From Chelydra serpentina (Eukaryota; Chordata; Testudines; Chelydridae): a stretch of 64,000 nt of DNA. A program made the translations under genes and the position numbers. Positions 1 through 12,273 of the stretch are shown in pieces. The notes under the pieces are model-generated. The model made no database searches, had not been told where the DNA came from, and saw nothing but the letters and a program-made list of their open reading frames with translations. How positions within the stretch are numbered: the first letter of the stretch is position 1; every line of letters starts with the position of its first letter. The stretch is from assembly GCA_037349315.1 (NCBI GenBank), contig JBAIAC010000001.1, positions 37,882,001 to 37,946,000 on the forward strand, written 5' to 3'.

Positions 1-429
1 GCTCTAGTCCTCCTGCTCCTGGCTCTATACATTGGCTTAAGTATTTTTAAAGAGAAAACAGTGCTGGGTTGGCACATGCAGGGAATTAATTCCTCTGTTT
101 ATCCACAGAAAAGGTGCAGCACATAAGCAGCAGCACTTGCATCCCCCACATCACATTGCCAGTGAGTCTCACATCTGTTCTGGAGATCACTAGTAGAGAT
201 GAATGAGTCGTTTGGCCTCTAAACCTGCTTTAAGCTTTTCGCTATCCACAGTAGTCAAACTCTCTTCAGCAGCAGGCAACGTAAACTCTATATAACCTCA
301 TGGTTTGGCTATGTATAGTTGCATCCCTAAGCTATGAGGGAATCTTGTTCAAGAGGTCCACAGCTGCAAACTTACTATACTTATTGTTAATGAACCATGA
401 ACATTAATAGCTATAGACTAAAATTCATA
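1..429. other. Unclassified sequence
   Basis: No coding frame, RNA gene or repeat boundary that I recognise. The sequence is moderately AT-rich and leads directly into the CR1 relic. Confidence 0.4.
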
Positions 430-1792
430 ACTACAGACTGATTAGTCTGACATCAATCCAGGACAAAATCATGGAAAGGCTGATATAGGATGTAATCAAT
501 AAAGAATTAAAGGTTGCTAGCATAATTAGTGCCAGGTAACATGGTTTTATGGAAGACAGGTCAAACAAACAAAACTTGATAGAGTTTTTTGAGATCACAA
601 GTTTGGCTGAAAAAGGTAAACCTGTTGACAATATATATTTAGATTTCTGTAAGGCATTTGACTTGATCCCACATGATATTCTGGTAAAAATTTCCTCCAG
701 ACAAAACCAGTGTGGCTCATGTCAAATGGATTAAAAATAGTTATTAGTTAATTAATAGATCTAAAAAAAGAATTGTAAAAAGGGAATTTCATCATACAAT
801 GGGGTTGCTTCCAGTGAGGTCCCAGAGGGATCTATTCTTAGTCCAATGCTATTCAATATGTTTATCACAGTGATCTGTAAGAAAACAAAATTATTACTCA
901 TCAAATTTGCAGATGACAGACATTGGTGGAATCAGGGGAACAGGTCAGTTCTACAGAGCAACCTGGCTTCCTTGGTAAGATAGACCTGTTTGAACCACAT
1001 GCAGTTTAATACAGCCAAATGCAAGGTCATATATCTATGAACAAAGAATGTAGGTCACTCTTACAAGATGGTGGACTGCAATGACATTGAACAAGACTTC
1101 GGGGTCATGGTAGATAACTAGTTGAAATGACACCCCCGCCCCCCATTGTGATACTGTAACTAAGAAGGCGAATGTGATCCTTTAATGTACAAACGGGGGG
1201 ATAACGAGTAGGAGTATGGAAGTGGTATTACCCCTGTATTCCACAGTCCTGCAGCCATTACTGGAATACTGTATCCAGTTCCACTTTTAAAAATGTTGAA
1301 AAATTGGAAACGGTCAGGAAAGAATGATTTGAGGCCTGCAAAGCCTGCCTTACAGTGAGACTTTTAAGAAGTTCAATCTATTTAGTTTGTCTAAGAGAAA
1401 GCTAAGAGGTGACAAATATGGTCTATAAAGTACCTACCATTGGGAAGATATTTCTGACAGTAGATGGTTTTTAATCTAGCATAAAAGGGCATAATGCGAT
1501 CCAGTGGTTGGAAGCTGAAAATGGACAATTTCAGACTAGAAATAAGATGCAATTTTTTAATAGTGAGGATAGGTATCCACTGGAACATCTTGCCTAGGGA
1601 TGCAATGGATTCTCCATCACCTGACGTCTTTGAATCAAGACAGAATATCTTTCTAAAAAAATACGCTATAGCTCAAACAGACATTATGGGCTTTATTCAG
1701 AAGTCACTGGGCGAGGTTCTTTGGCCTATGGTATGTAGGAGGTCAGACTAAGTGATTATAATGGTGCCTTCTGGCCTTAATATCTATGGAGT
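430..1792 (+). mobile_element. Degenerate CR1 LINE, reverse-transcriptase region to 3' end
   Basis: The 5' part encodes a worn CR1 reverse transcriptase: around 570-690 the frame reads LIEFFEI..KGKPVDNIYLDFCKAFDLIPH, close to the usual CR1 motif NLLEFFE..GKPVDVIYLDFSKAFD (the first half of the RT core). After about 735 the frame is broken by stops and shifts. Further on, 1230-1340 and 1500-1640 match the C-terminal end of the CR1 ORF (compare the cleaner copy at 52198-52796), and the 3' end is the typical 'ccttctggccttaatatctatgga' type terminus at about 1765-1792. The element is 5'-truncated and dead. CR1 is the dominant LINE of turtles, crocodilians and birds. Confidence 0.85.
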
Positions 1793-1930
1793 TTAACGTG
1801 TCCCTAGCCATCAGGTTTCCTAGCTCAGTATGTAGGGTTTCAAATCTAGACTACTATAGCTGTGATATTGTGGTACTTGTCATAAACAGCCTTACATTGA
1901 GAGTATACAGGGTGAGGACACTAAACAGGG

Positions 1931-2056
1931 TTAAGGTGACCAGATGTCCCGATTTTATAGGGACAGTCCCGATATTTGGGACTTTTTCTTACATAGGTGC
2001 CTATTACCCCCCATCCTATGTCCCGATTTTTCATACTTGCTATCTGGTCAACCTAA
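1931..2056. mobile_element. 126-bp terminal-inverted-repeat MITE (copy 1)
   Basis: Starts ttaaggtgaccagatgtcc and ends tatctggtcaacctaa, so the ends are inverted copies. The core contains two 'tcccgat' blocks. A second copy with the same ends lies at 49463-49588. There is no coding capacity. The superfamily is uncertain; at copy 2 the flanks suggest a 7-8 bp duplication, which would favour hAT. Confidence 0.8.
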
Positions 2057-3299
2057 TTACAGAAGCAGAGTGAAGGTTATTTAGGGGATCTTAACTGATT
2101 TTCCATACCTTGCAATATATTATTTAAAGATTAATTCACATTTTTCAGCTTCCAAATTTTGTTTGTTTCATTTGTTTTTGTTTAAACTTCAAAGTTTATT
2201 TGACCTTAAGTTGTTATGTATTTCAACCCTAACTATAGTTTAATTAAATGCATTTTTATCATTAATGGACCAAGGGGGGAAAAGAATAATGCAGTTTTCC
2301 CCAGTGTTTGATCAGGTGTGTGTGTGAGAGAGGGGTGAAGAGGCTCATTTCTTCCCCTGAAAAATCTGTTTTCCATTTTACAGAAAAGTGTTTAGTTTTT
2401 TTTCCCCTTTTGACTATAGCGTTCCAAATGTAAAGTGTTTGCTAGGAAGGACAGTTTGCCAAGATAATATTTCCTAAAAATCCTGGGTCACTTATAGTCT
2501 TTGTTAAAGCTGCGTAAGGCTGGCCTTTGGAGTCCATAAAGCCACTGGCATCCCACTTTTTCAAAAGCAGATTCCATCTGGATTTTAATTACATTTTGGA
2601 AGCTGGACCACCTAAGGCACTGTTCACTCTGTGATTGGCTCCCTCCTTGTGCCATTCAGCTGAGCCTGTTCCATAATTTATGGTAGCCACCACCACTCTG
2701 GCATCCAGACATAAAAAGGGGCTGCTCAGTGGCAGGATTTATTTGGGTGCAGGCAAAATGAAGCAGAAGAAGGGACTCTAAACCTCAGCAGCAAGGGCAG
2801 GTGGGAAGAAGAGATGCCATTTAGGGACTATAAGACTGGGGAGCTCTTGACTCTTCCACACTCAGCAAAAGCAGCAAGAACCCAGCTGGCTGTGTGTAGA
2901 GGAGGCAACATAAGAAAAAGAGGCCTGGCCAACAGCAGCCTCCCTCAGTGGGTGGAAGAAAGAGTAACTTTACAGAGGAGTGAGATAACGAAGGCACCAT
3001 CAAGGGGACCTCATTCAGAGTCAGGAACAGACAGATCTCCGGGGCTGGAGCGAGACCTTGGGAAGGGAAAGAATGCTAGTGGCATTAATTGAATGGCTAA
3101 AATTTAAAGCGGAGTAATAGCCTTTAGCTGGCCAGATGACCATTGGTTTTCCTCTTCATTTTCCCCCCTGTGTTCATTGCCTCTTGAGCTCTCTGTGCTG
3201 CTACAATGAATGACTAGTCCAGGAAAGGGAGGGGGGAGTAACTTCTTCTTACTGTTTCATTGGGTATATAATTCAGTTTAAAACAATGCATCAAGGGGC
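2057..3299. other. Unclassified, no gene recognised
   Basis: AT-rich to mixed sequence. A 92-codon frame at 2814-3092 resembles no family I know and lacks coding features, so I treat it as chance. A TATA-like stretch near 2710 (cataaaaagg) precedes it, but nothing else supports a promoter. Confidence 0.4.
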
Positions 3300-3910
3300 A
3301 TGGATATCTGGAATATTTCCTTTGGATCCTTGGGGGCATACACTGCTAGCCTGTGTCCCCTCAGCCCAGGCTCAGGGTTTGATTCAGCTTTATTTCTTCC
3401 ACATGAAACTAGTGCTGAATATCAGTTATCCCTTTCCACTACCTGGGGTCCATCTATTCACTACAGGTTTCCACTCTACAGACCACTTGTCTGAAAAAGT
3501 CCTACCCTACTCCAGGACCTCCCATCAGAGCAAGCCAACCAAGCTTCTCTCATAGAATATCAGGGTTGGAAGGGACCTTAGGAGGTCATCTAGTCCAACC
3601 CCCTGCTCAAAGCAGGACCAATCCCCAATTTTTGCCCCAGATCCCTAAATGGCCCCCTCAAGGATTGAACTTACAACCCTGGGTTTAGCAGGCCAATGCT
3701 CAAACCACTGAGCTATCCCTCTCCTGTAGCTTCTCTCCCCCAAACCAAGAGCTTCCCTCCTCCTAGCAGCTTTCTGTCCCCAACTGAGCCACTTGCTGGC
3801 TTGTATAATCACCTGATTCCTAGCTGATCAGTCTCAGCTGGGAGGTAGCTGACCAATCGTAGGTGACCTAGAGCCCAACTCCCTGGAAGTTCCAGCCACT
3901 CTCTGACAGG
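3300..3910 (-). repeat. Possible LTR-like repeat interrupted by a SINE
   Basis: CT-rich, evenly spaced sequence on both sides of the SINE resembles the U5/U3-type sequence of turtle LTRs read on the minus strand. No TG...CA ends or target duplication were found, so the boundaries and class are guesses. Confidence 0.25.
3551..3727 (-). mobile_element. tRNA-derived SINE with CR1-type 3' tail (turtle Pol III/Cry type)
   Basis: Read on the minus strand, the head has a Pol III A box (tagctcagtggtttgagc) and a B box (gttcaatcc), the layout of a tRNA-derived SINE. The 3' part (ggttggactagatgacctcc...ccaaccctgatattctatg) is the 3' end of CR1, as expected for a SINE mobilised by CR1 machinery. The element is flanked by a perfect 10-bp target duplication agcttctctc (3542-3551 and 3728-3737; the terminal c may be shared). 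SINEs of this design are known in turtles, which is the strongest taxonomic hint in the window. Confidence 0.88.
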
Positions 3911-6185
3911 GTGAAATTCTGTTTTTTTCCATAAGGAAAATGGATCTAATTCCCCTTCTAATTATGTTCTGAGTTTGTGTTGCTAAAGATTTCTATCTAA
4001 TTAGATTGAAAAATATTCTTCAAAATGTACAGGAGGCTAGGATGGAGCATAACAGGAGTATCCCAAGAAAAAGGAAATTATCAAATATACTTAGTCACCA
4101 CTGACATGAAGCACCAATCGTACTTATAAACCACACATCACAATATAGAAAACATCTCCTTGAAGACAGAACAGTATTAGATTACAGAGTGTATTACCAT
4201 TTTTCCACATTCTGGTTTTACATTTGCATGAGTTCTTTCTTGCAGATGTAACATTTCTACAGACACCTATTGCATTTCACGAACTGGCCTTCAAGCAGTA
4301 GGCAAAAGTGACAGGGCATTTAAATAAAATATTGTCAATAGCACAACGATGATCTGAAATCACATAAAAATTATTACAATTTATTTGTAGTGGCTCAGTT
4401 AAAGATTTAAATTCAGCCCCAGGACACAAGACAATGACCGATAATCTTAAATGGAATTCCACTTGAAATAAAATGAAACGAAGAGAAAATGCCACAATAA
4501 CAACATGTGAAAGAGCTGCTGAATGTTAAAATAAACACTGGGTTCTATTTATCTGGATTTCAGTTCATGGAGAATGGTAAATAATTTGTAGATGCTGGAA
4601 TGGTCAGATCCCTGAGCATCTTTAGGATCACTTCACTTTTATACAAGGGAATTTAGTGGGGAGACAAGAGATCAAAACCATGTTTCTTTTTTTATTGGTG
4701 TGAGATCCAGTGCTGAGTAAATAATTTCCCTTTCCTCTTCCCAGTGGATGTCAGTCCCACCTCAAGAATTCCAGTCATGGTTAATTTTAACTGAATTTAT
4801 GAAATACTCTTGCAATATGCACTATTGTACATATCTTAAAGGTATTTTTGTATATTTGCAATTTTTTACAAATTTTTTATAAACAAACTAGTTTTGGTTA
4901 AACAAATGCCTTTTAAAGAATCTATGAATGTTCTGTACCATCTACTGGGGAGACTGGCTCGATATTGCTATAAAATCCACTTAAAGATGTGACTGATGGA
5001 TTTGGGATATGCTTAGTGTAGCAATGCACATGTTGCTTGAGAATTTGTTATGACCCAGCCTGGTCCCCTTTTACCTACACCACCAATACAACTGAGGGAG
5101 GTTTTTGCCTAGTTACAGAACACACTTAAGATCCTGAACACACTTGAGAGAGAGAGAGAGAAGTTAGGAACACACTGTTTTGTCCATGTTATAAAAATTC
5201 TTACAAGCGTTTTTCTTAGAAGCTTTTGTGCCTTCAGGTTTTGGAGCGAGGGCTTGAAATTTGGCAGGGGAGTGGACTGTGTCAGGGATGTGCCTTTTGC
5301 TTTTTCCCAGGACAAAAGCATCTGCAAACAACTAGGGGGGTTGAGGTCTGAGGCAGTGGTTTTGGCATCTAGCATAGTTGGACTGCAAAGTCTCATGTCA
5401 CAAAGAGGGGCTCAGATAAGAAGTCTGAGCCTGGGAGCGCGCCCTAGAATTCCAGAGCTAGAAACAGAGTTGATGCTCTGCCCCGGCCCAGTTGGCTTCA
5501 AAGCACGTGGAACCCAGTGTTTGGGTTCACCTGCAACAGACTTGTGTCCGTACAGTGTGGTACTGGGCCAGTTGTGAAACAATTCATTTCAAATGCGTAT
5601 TTGCAGGGGCAAAATATCAGTGGCTCTTCCAGTTTTTCTGGGTCTCAGTCCAATGACTTAATCACAAGACTCTCCTTTCACTTCTTTGTGCCTCATTCAC
5701 TACATGCTTTCCAAACTCCCCTTTGGACAGCCTCATTCATTACACAAACTTGCCTCATTCACTGTTCATACTGTACAACACTGAACAGGACTGGTGTCTG
5801 GACAAAGTGATAGATAAGAGTCTGAAAGATTCAGCACAGTGCTTAGCAGCAGTAAGAAAAACAAATATGATATACAAATAGAAATGCTGGCTATCATTTG
5901 GCAGAAATAATTCTAGCACTGTTTTGAGTAAACGGTGATAAGCCAATATGAGTAATATACACAGACATTACTCTAATAATAGAAATGGAAAAGCACAAGG
6001 GAGAAGAGCTACTAGACTGATGCCAAATCAAATGTTATTACATAGGTTAAAGAAACTATTAGTCTATTTTTCAGAAGTGCTAAACACCCACTGAAAAAGT
6101 TGCAGACTCCTTTTTTTTAAGCAAAAGAAAAGATGCTACATTAACTAAACTGGAAACAAAGAGGAATAATAACATTAGCATTGAA
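3911..6185. other. Unclassified, no gene recognised
   Basis: No exon-like or repeat-boundary signal that I can name. A short (GA)n run is at 5147-5161. The 107-codon frame at 5254-5577 has no recognisable domain. Confidence 0.4.
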
Positions 6186-6254
6186 GGCCTGATCCAAAAG
6201 CTATTTAAGTCAAATGAAACACTTCCCATAACTTCAATGGGCTTTGGATCAGGC
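6186..6254. repeat. Palindromic MITE, GGCCTGATCC family
   Basis: The left arm ggcctgatccaaaagct and the right arm gctttggatcaggc are inverted copies around a centre derived from CATTGAAGTCAATGG. Related palindromes are listed separately. Confidence 0.75.
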
Positions 6255-7124
6255 ACTGAACATATGGATCAAGAAGAGAAATAGGAATAATCGGAATAAA
6301 CATTTTAAAGGGGCACGGTTGTGGGGATACAATTACGAGGGGCAGTGGCATTGCTGGGCTCCTTGGCCTCTTTATATCCTACAATTCTGTAGGTTTCCAA
6401 TTAGAATTGTATCTCTGATCTGGAACAGCAGAGTCAGCAGGATAAACATATAGTAAGAAAAAACACTCGTCCAACAGTTCAAACCCCCAAGTAAAAATGG
6501 TAATGCTTAAATCAGTCCACAGTAGGCTCTAGCAGTAGACAGTGTGAGTGGGGCCCGCAGTGCAAGTCTTGGCTGTGTGCTCGTTTTAGGAAGCTTCAGT
6601 AAAGGTATTTATCGTTGGAAGAAAATAGGTCAGCTATTTCCTATGGTAACTGGAAAATAAACACAAACTGGCAGCAAAACATCTCTCCCCTGTTTAAAAA
6701 AAGAGCAAGTAAAAGGTTACTTTGTAATCTTCATCACTAAACTGTTTATTCAGTTGAATTCCACATTAGCTTTTCTCAGACACACAGAGCTCAATCCAAT
6801 CCCTAATGAAGTCAATGGAATGAGTCCCACTAACTTCAGTGGAAGATGGGGCAGGCCCACAGAATGACATTTTTATTATAATGCAGTGAAACCTAGAAGC
6901 ACAGTTTCTGCAACTCTTAACAGAAGCTGTGTACCAACTTGGACTGTACCCAAATAATCATCAGTACATTCTTATTTGCAGCAGAATTTTGTTAGAGCCA
7001 CCCCTATTCTCCTTATACCTTTGTCCCATGCCGCATCCTTGTAATAAATAATTACAATTATTTTTAACATAGACCATAATTGTTGTGGCATGAGATATCT
7101 GCTCTATTTTTTACCCATTGTGGG

Positions 7125-7228
7125 TCAGAATCAACACTCAGATATGCTGATGTAAATTTGGAGTAACGCCATTGAAATCAATGGCGTTACTCTGGATTTA
7201 CATCATTGTAACTAACAGAATCCAGTCA
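7125..7228. repeat. Palindromic MITE with near-perfect arms
   Basis: The arms gatgtaaatttggagtaacg (7150-) and cgttactctggatttacatc (-7205) pair around ccattgaaatcaatgg. The outer parts (gtcagaatc... and ...agaatccagtc) extend the symmetry loosely. This is a non-coding interspersed repeat. Confidence 0.8.
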
Positions 7229-7329
7229 GCACTATTCTTAGAGGAGAGGGAGATCTCAGATTTGTTATAGAATGGTGGGATTAAAATAATGACCCATAGG
7301 TGAAGTCTGGTTTAAATTAAGCAATGGTG

Positions 7330-8110
7330 TTTATTAACACCATCAAAATATGAAAGACGATAAACAGGGCAGTCACACCGAGAGGACTCGCTGCTGGCGC
7401 ACCATCCTCTTGGCTGGGTGTGGCACAGTAGGCTCTCCTCCTTTAGTACCCCTTACCAAAAGCTGCCCTGGCACTGCAGTTGTCTGCCTTTTTGTGACCT
7501 GGCCCTCCGGTCAGGTCACATTTAGTTCCTCCCCTTCTGAAGCAAGCCAAGAATCCAATAAACTAAACACAAATAAACATAACTCTTCACCCCTTCCCAG
7601 GCTCTGCAGGGTTGTCCTCCCACTCTTGTTCAGAGTGACATCCCCTATGGCTTTCTCCCAGGAGACCTGGTCCTTCTCTTCCTTATGTGAGGGTGTTTCT
7701 GCACTACCTTTTGCAATGGATCAATAAAGGAAGCTAGGCCCTTCTTCTCTTCAGGGTTCCAGTCCAGGGACCCTGTGGCAAGCTGCTAATGTCTGCTCCT
7801 ACACACTCCTTGCTGCCTTCCTGGACTTCTTTACCTTAGACTCCTTCAAGCCTTTTCCCACAGCCCTCCCTGGTTTTACTGTACATTTGCGTCTCTTCTT
7901 CCACCACTTTCTAGCAACCAGAGAGCAACTACAGAGTTCTTCTCTTTGCAGCCGCTTTCTCATTTGGGATTCCTCCCTTTATATTCACCACCCAGTTCCT
8001 CCCTCAGTTGGTCTTCATCTTCAATTAGGCCTGACCTACCGTCCAGCTGCAACCAGGTGTACTAGTAACTCTGTGTCTCCAGTTAAGTCTTTCAGTACCA
8101 ATATAGGGTA
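7330..8110 (-). repeat. Possible LTR or LTR-like repeat
   Basis: CT-rich sequence with the texture of turtle LTRs on the minus strand, including several 'aataaa' runs and a dense pyrimidine region. I could not find matching TG/CA ends or a target duplication. Frames of 125 and 101 codons here have no recognisable domain. Confidence 0.3.
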
Positions 8111-8935
8111 TATACCCACCACAGCACAACTGCAATGCAAGGTAAATGAAACACAGTTACACACACATGAACATACACTTAAAAATAGCTGAGCGTTCTC
8201 CATCAATTAAAAACAACATGCTGGTGTTGTTAGTAACCCCATACTATTTCCCCCCCCCCAGTTTGCAACCCCAAGACTAGAGTTCCAGAAGAGGTTGGGC
8301 TGGAGATCTCTTCCTCCACTGCATTGCTGGGCAGAAAGTTCCCTCCACCCCCTCATTATACAGTTGCAATAAGATTTCCCAGCTATATTATCTGATGGTG
8401 TGGTTGTGGGGTAACAACCCCCAAGGGAAGGGAGCAATGAGATTATCTGTGGTGGAGAGGATGCAGTTTAAACCTGAGGGTTGCTTGACAAGCTTATGGA
8501 GGTAATTTTTGAAAGGGAGAACGGAGCTTGTTACCAGCCTGCCTCTATTTGAGGCAGGGTTATTGCTAAAAATGTGTAGTCCCAGTTAAAAGGTGGCAGC
8601 CTTCTGCTCCTGTCCCTCGTTGGGGTCCTTTACTAACATTGATTGGGATGGGAATGGAGGGGACAGGGTGAAGGGTGCTCCTATTTAGATCCACAGAATC
8701 TATTACCTATCTATCTGAGGTACTTAAGGCCCGTAGTATCATAATATCTGAACTCCTCACAATCTATAATCTATTTATCCTCTCAGCTGCTGTGTGAGGT
8801 AAGAAAGTGCTATTATTCATATGAGGTATTGAAGGCATGGGGTTTTCCTGGGACATGCCCAGTCCTTGTGCTGTGTCAGGGTTGGGTGCAGTCTCACCGC
8901 TGAGTCTGTGTCCTGGGGGGAAGCTTCACAGTGAT
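8111..8935. other. Unclassified, no gene recognised
   Basis: Contains a 10-C run at 8250-8259. Nothing else could be supported. Confidence 0.35.
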
Positions 8936-8939
8936 CTCC

Positions 8940-9080
8940 CACCTCAGTGCAGCCAGCGGCCTGTGCTCCCCACTGCCATGCTGGAGCCTCCACATTTGAC
9001 AAATACAATTTGCAGAATTTTAAAATATTGTGCACAGAATTTTAACTTTTTGGCACAGAATGCCCTCAGGAGTAAACAGT
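8940..9080. repeat. Probable interspersed repeat (cagaatttt type)
   Basis: The core 'ttgcagaattttaaaatattgtg' followed by 'cacagaatttt' and 'ggcacagaatgccctcaggag' has internal near-repeats (gcagaatttt, acagaatttt, cacagaatg). It resembles a high-copy reptile repeat I recall only by sequence; the class is unknown. Confidence 0.4.
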
Positions 9081-11130
9081 TGGGTATTTATTGCTGTAGC
9101 TACATGGCACTTAGATGCTAGGAGCTTCACAAATTAAAATTAACATTTTTATAGCAAACAACCACTCCTCCATCCCCTTAAAATCTTAATGTGTCCTCTG
9201 TCACCTCCCCAAATACCTGGAATAAATAATAGGCTGCACAACCTGGTTATCAAATCCAGGGTCTAATAGATCAAATTGGGGAACAAGATCTATAGATGAG
9301 AACCCATCAAAGAAGAAAGTCTAGTCAACAGCTCCCAGTGATTTAAATGGAAGAAGAGGCAGCTGAAATGCCTCTACTGATTGCAGCTATAGCAGTACCT
9401 CAGAGAGAAAAGCCATTTTGCAGGTAACCAGATCCCAAACTTTTTCAGGCCATATAGTTTAAAAACAAATATTGGATGCCAGTTGGAAATTTAGTGTTAT
9501 TCAATGCGGGAGAGAGAAAGTGTGTGTGAGAGAGAGACAAAGCATTTCACATATAGGAGGACTGAACTATAAAATCATACCTAGAAAAACAGTGATGTTA
9601 GAAAAAGGTTTTTAATAGGTTTGGTTGAACATCAGTATGAGTTTTTCTTGGGTAAAAAGACTCCATGAATAGGCCAAATTAGTGATCAGCTGACTCTTTT
9701 CCTAAACTAATTCACCCATACATGAGAGCTCTGAACTGGAGAGAAGCTCCAAACTAATCAATATGTTTAGTTTGAACATCTACATCTTAATGAGATTAAT
9801 GGAATAATTACAATTATTTTCATATTTTAATGACTCTGAAATAGCATCAAAACATAATTTAGAGTTTCTATATGCATGGATTTCTTCAGGATCATTATGG
9901 TCAGTTCTGAAACTAACCAGTATTTGAATTTGCTACTGTAATTAGAATAGTAGTCACTGAGGAGGCTTAAATGTGGAGGTCCATAATTAGATTTAGCAAG
10001 CAAAGAAACAGAGGAAATATTAAAAGGAAGACCTAAAAGAATCAACATTGACAGTAACTCAGAAAAGTTCAAACATGAGAAAGGACCTAGTAATGGCTAC
10101 AAGCATCCACATGGAAAAAACAACACCACATTCCTTCTTCAAACTATTGCTATTATTGTATCTGAATAGAAAACCACAAAATATTGTGGTCAAGTTTTTG
10201 AAGATGCCATCCAAGACCGCACAGACAAATATGACGATGAAGGGCTTTACTATTTGCTCAGACAACAATAAAAGAAAAAAGGGAGATTCTCAGGTCCAAT
10301 CATCATCCTAAACTTCTGACCTCTGGGTGCTCAGCCACCTATTTAAGCTTAATTGAGAAAGAAGCAACATCTCCAACAGTCATAAAACACATTATGGATG
10401 TTAAAAAAAATAATCTTCTACATACCTCATGGTTGATGAGAATCGATGTTCCAGCTTCCAAATGACACAGTGGAATTCTCAAGAAGAATTATCTCTCCAC
10501 TTGCATCCAACTACCATACGTATATTAAATATTTCCCTGAGCATGGGGATGACTTTGCTGATTATACAGGGACATTTAATACACAAAAAATGGACCCTAC
10601 AGAGAGGTACTCCATTGTCAAAGGCAATTAAAGGAGGAATGGAAGATTATGGGCCAATGATGTTGATGTCATAGTTTCAGTGGAAAACTGGCTTGATATA
10701 ATTAATAAAAGGACAAACCACACAAGGACAAAATTGAAAAATGGGAGAAAAGTTATGGAACCTTTCCCTTAGTTAATGAAGGTGTCTGACTCCAAATATA
10801 AAGTCTGATGCTGAATTGGAAGAAAATTATATTCTTTGGGGACTCTCAACTTTTCTTCTCTTCTCACATTTAAAATGGGAGTCGGCTTTCTATCCCATCT
10901 GTTTGTGACAGAGGTTATTGTGGTTTGTATCAAAGTAGTGGAAAATTGTGGAAGTAAAAATCAAGGCAGACAGGAATTCAAAATGTTTTCAATTTTTAAT
11001 ATGATCTGCAGCATGTGCAGCCAGCTCAATATCCATTGTGTTTAATATATTCCAGTTGATTTGATCAAAACTTCTTAATAAGCTAAGTGTAGGAAAAGCA
11101 AATGGGTTGGCAACAATGGGGCAGGTATAA
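9081..11130. other. Unclassified AT-rich DNA with possible coding relics
   Basis: Mostly AT-rich. Short, non-contiguous frames at about 10170-10270 and 10446-10760 have a protein-like composition, but they are broken by stops and frame changes and match no family I can name. They could be an old pseudogene or exogenous insertion, or chance. Confidence 0.3.
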
Positions 11131-11132
11131 AA

Positions 11133-11174
11133 CAGTCTACTTACTAATTAAACCTATAATTAGTAAGTAGACTG
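11133..11174. repeat. Perfect 17-bp hairpin
   Basis: cagtctacttactaatt (11133-11149) and aattagtaagtagactg (11158-11174) are exact inverted copies separated by 8 bases. There is no T-run or coding neighbour to make it a terminator, and it does not belong to a repeat family I recognise. Confidence 0.9.
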
Positions 11175-11904
11175 GGGGACTTGATTGTGTGTTCTTGGGT
11201 TTTACGTACAGAACTGCAAACTTTTTATTTTGGAAAAAGTGTAAATATAACTTACAGAGTAGGTGCTTATGCATTTCATTTCATAAACCACCAGTTCATT
11301 TTCACAGTGATCTCTGCTTTTTGGGGGGGAGGGGAGGAGAGGGAGAGAAGTGTGTATGTGCGTGTGTTTATTTTCCAGGTTTGGAAAGTCACAACAACCC
11401 TGACATCAGCTAAATTCATACTTGTATCCCCAAAGGTTCTGCCAGTGATTAAAGACATCAGTATCACTGGCACTTCTTTGTCTTGATCAGTCATCAGACC
11501 CATCACTCATGATGAAAAAGCTTTTGTTAATATGAAGATATACTGACAAGACATTTGGCAAGCAGATGGTCTAAATCGGAGCCTAAGTGGTCTGCTGAAA
11601 TCCTCCTGCATAATTTAATACTGCATTTTCTTCTGCATGAAGTTGGAGGGGTTTTCTGGACTTTCACGATGTAATACACTTGGCCTTTTCACAGGAAACC
11701 TGAAAGAAGATCATGGGGAAAAGATGATAAATGGTCTCAGAGAAAGAGAGACCAAAAAAGTGTCTGAACAAAATCCATCAGTTGCATTTGCTCTTTTTCA
11801 CTTTATTGAGAAAATGAAATGCACTATATGCAGTCTCTGTGGGTTTCTGTTCAAGCTGGTTTTACTATGTCAGCGTAATGGGGCACTTACATCGGTAGGA
11901 GACA

Positions 11905-11985
11905 AATTTAAGTGTAGACACATGCAAAATTAGGTCAATGCAAAGCGGTTTACGCTGACCAAACTATGTAGTGTAGACCAGGCCT
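11905..11985. mobile_element. Truncated PIF/Harbinger-type MITE end
   Basis: The 3' half of an element ending gtgtagaccaggcct. It is directly followed by a second, longer element of the same style, so its other half is missing or was displaced. Confidence 0.6.
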
Positions 11986-11986
11986 T

Positions 11987-12273
11987 GGGCTGGTCTACAC
12001 TTAAAAACACTACAGCGGCACAGCTGCGCCACTGTAGTGCTTCAGTATAGACACTACCTACACTGTCAGGAGGAATTCTCCCATCAGCATATTTAATCCA
12101 TCTCCTTGAGAAGCAGTAGGTAGGTCAAGGGAATAATTCTTCCAATGACATAGCGCTATCATGGGGACATAGGTCAGCTTAACTACACTGCTCAGGGGTG
12201 TGGATTTTTCACAACCCCTGATTGACAGTTAAATGGAGCTAATTTTCTAGTGTAGCCCAGGCCTGAATATGGA
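11987..12273. mobile_element. PIF/Harbinger-type MITE
   Basis: The ends are ggctggtctacactt and agtgtagcccaggcc (inverted copies). Internal blocks 'ctacagcggcacagctgcgccactgtag' and 'caggggtgtggatttttcacaacccctg' are themselves palindromic. A sister copy at 57427-57714 has the same internal order and TTA duplications, which supports the Harbinger assignment. Confidence 0.8.

Noticed and set aside
2814..3092. 92-codon frame downstream of a TATA-like sequence
   Set aside because: Arg/Ser/Gly-rich low-complexity composition, no homologous family recognised, and the TATA-like string alone is weak evidence.
3551..3727. Functional tRNA gene
   Set aside because: A and B boxes are present but the cloverleaf is not preserved and a CR1 tail follows directly; it is a SINE.
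7330..8200. Protein-coding exons in the 125- and 101-codon frames
   Set aside because: No domain, composition typical of CT-rich repeat, and no splice pattern supporting exons.
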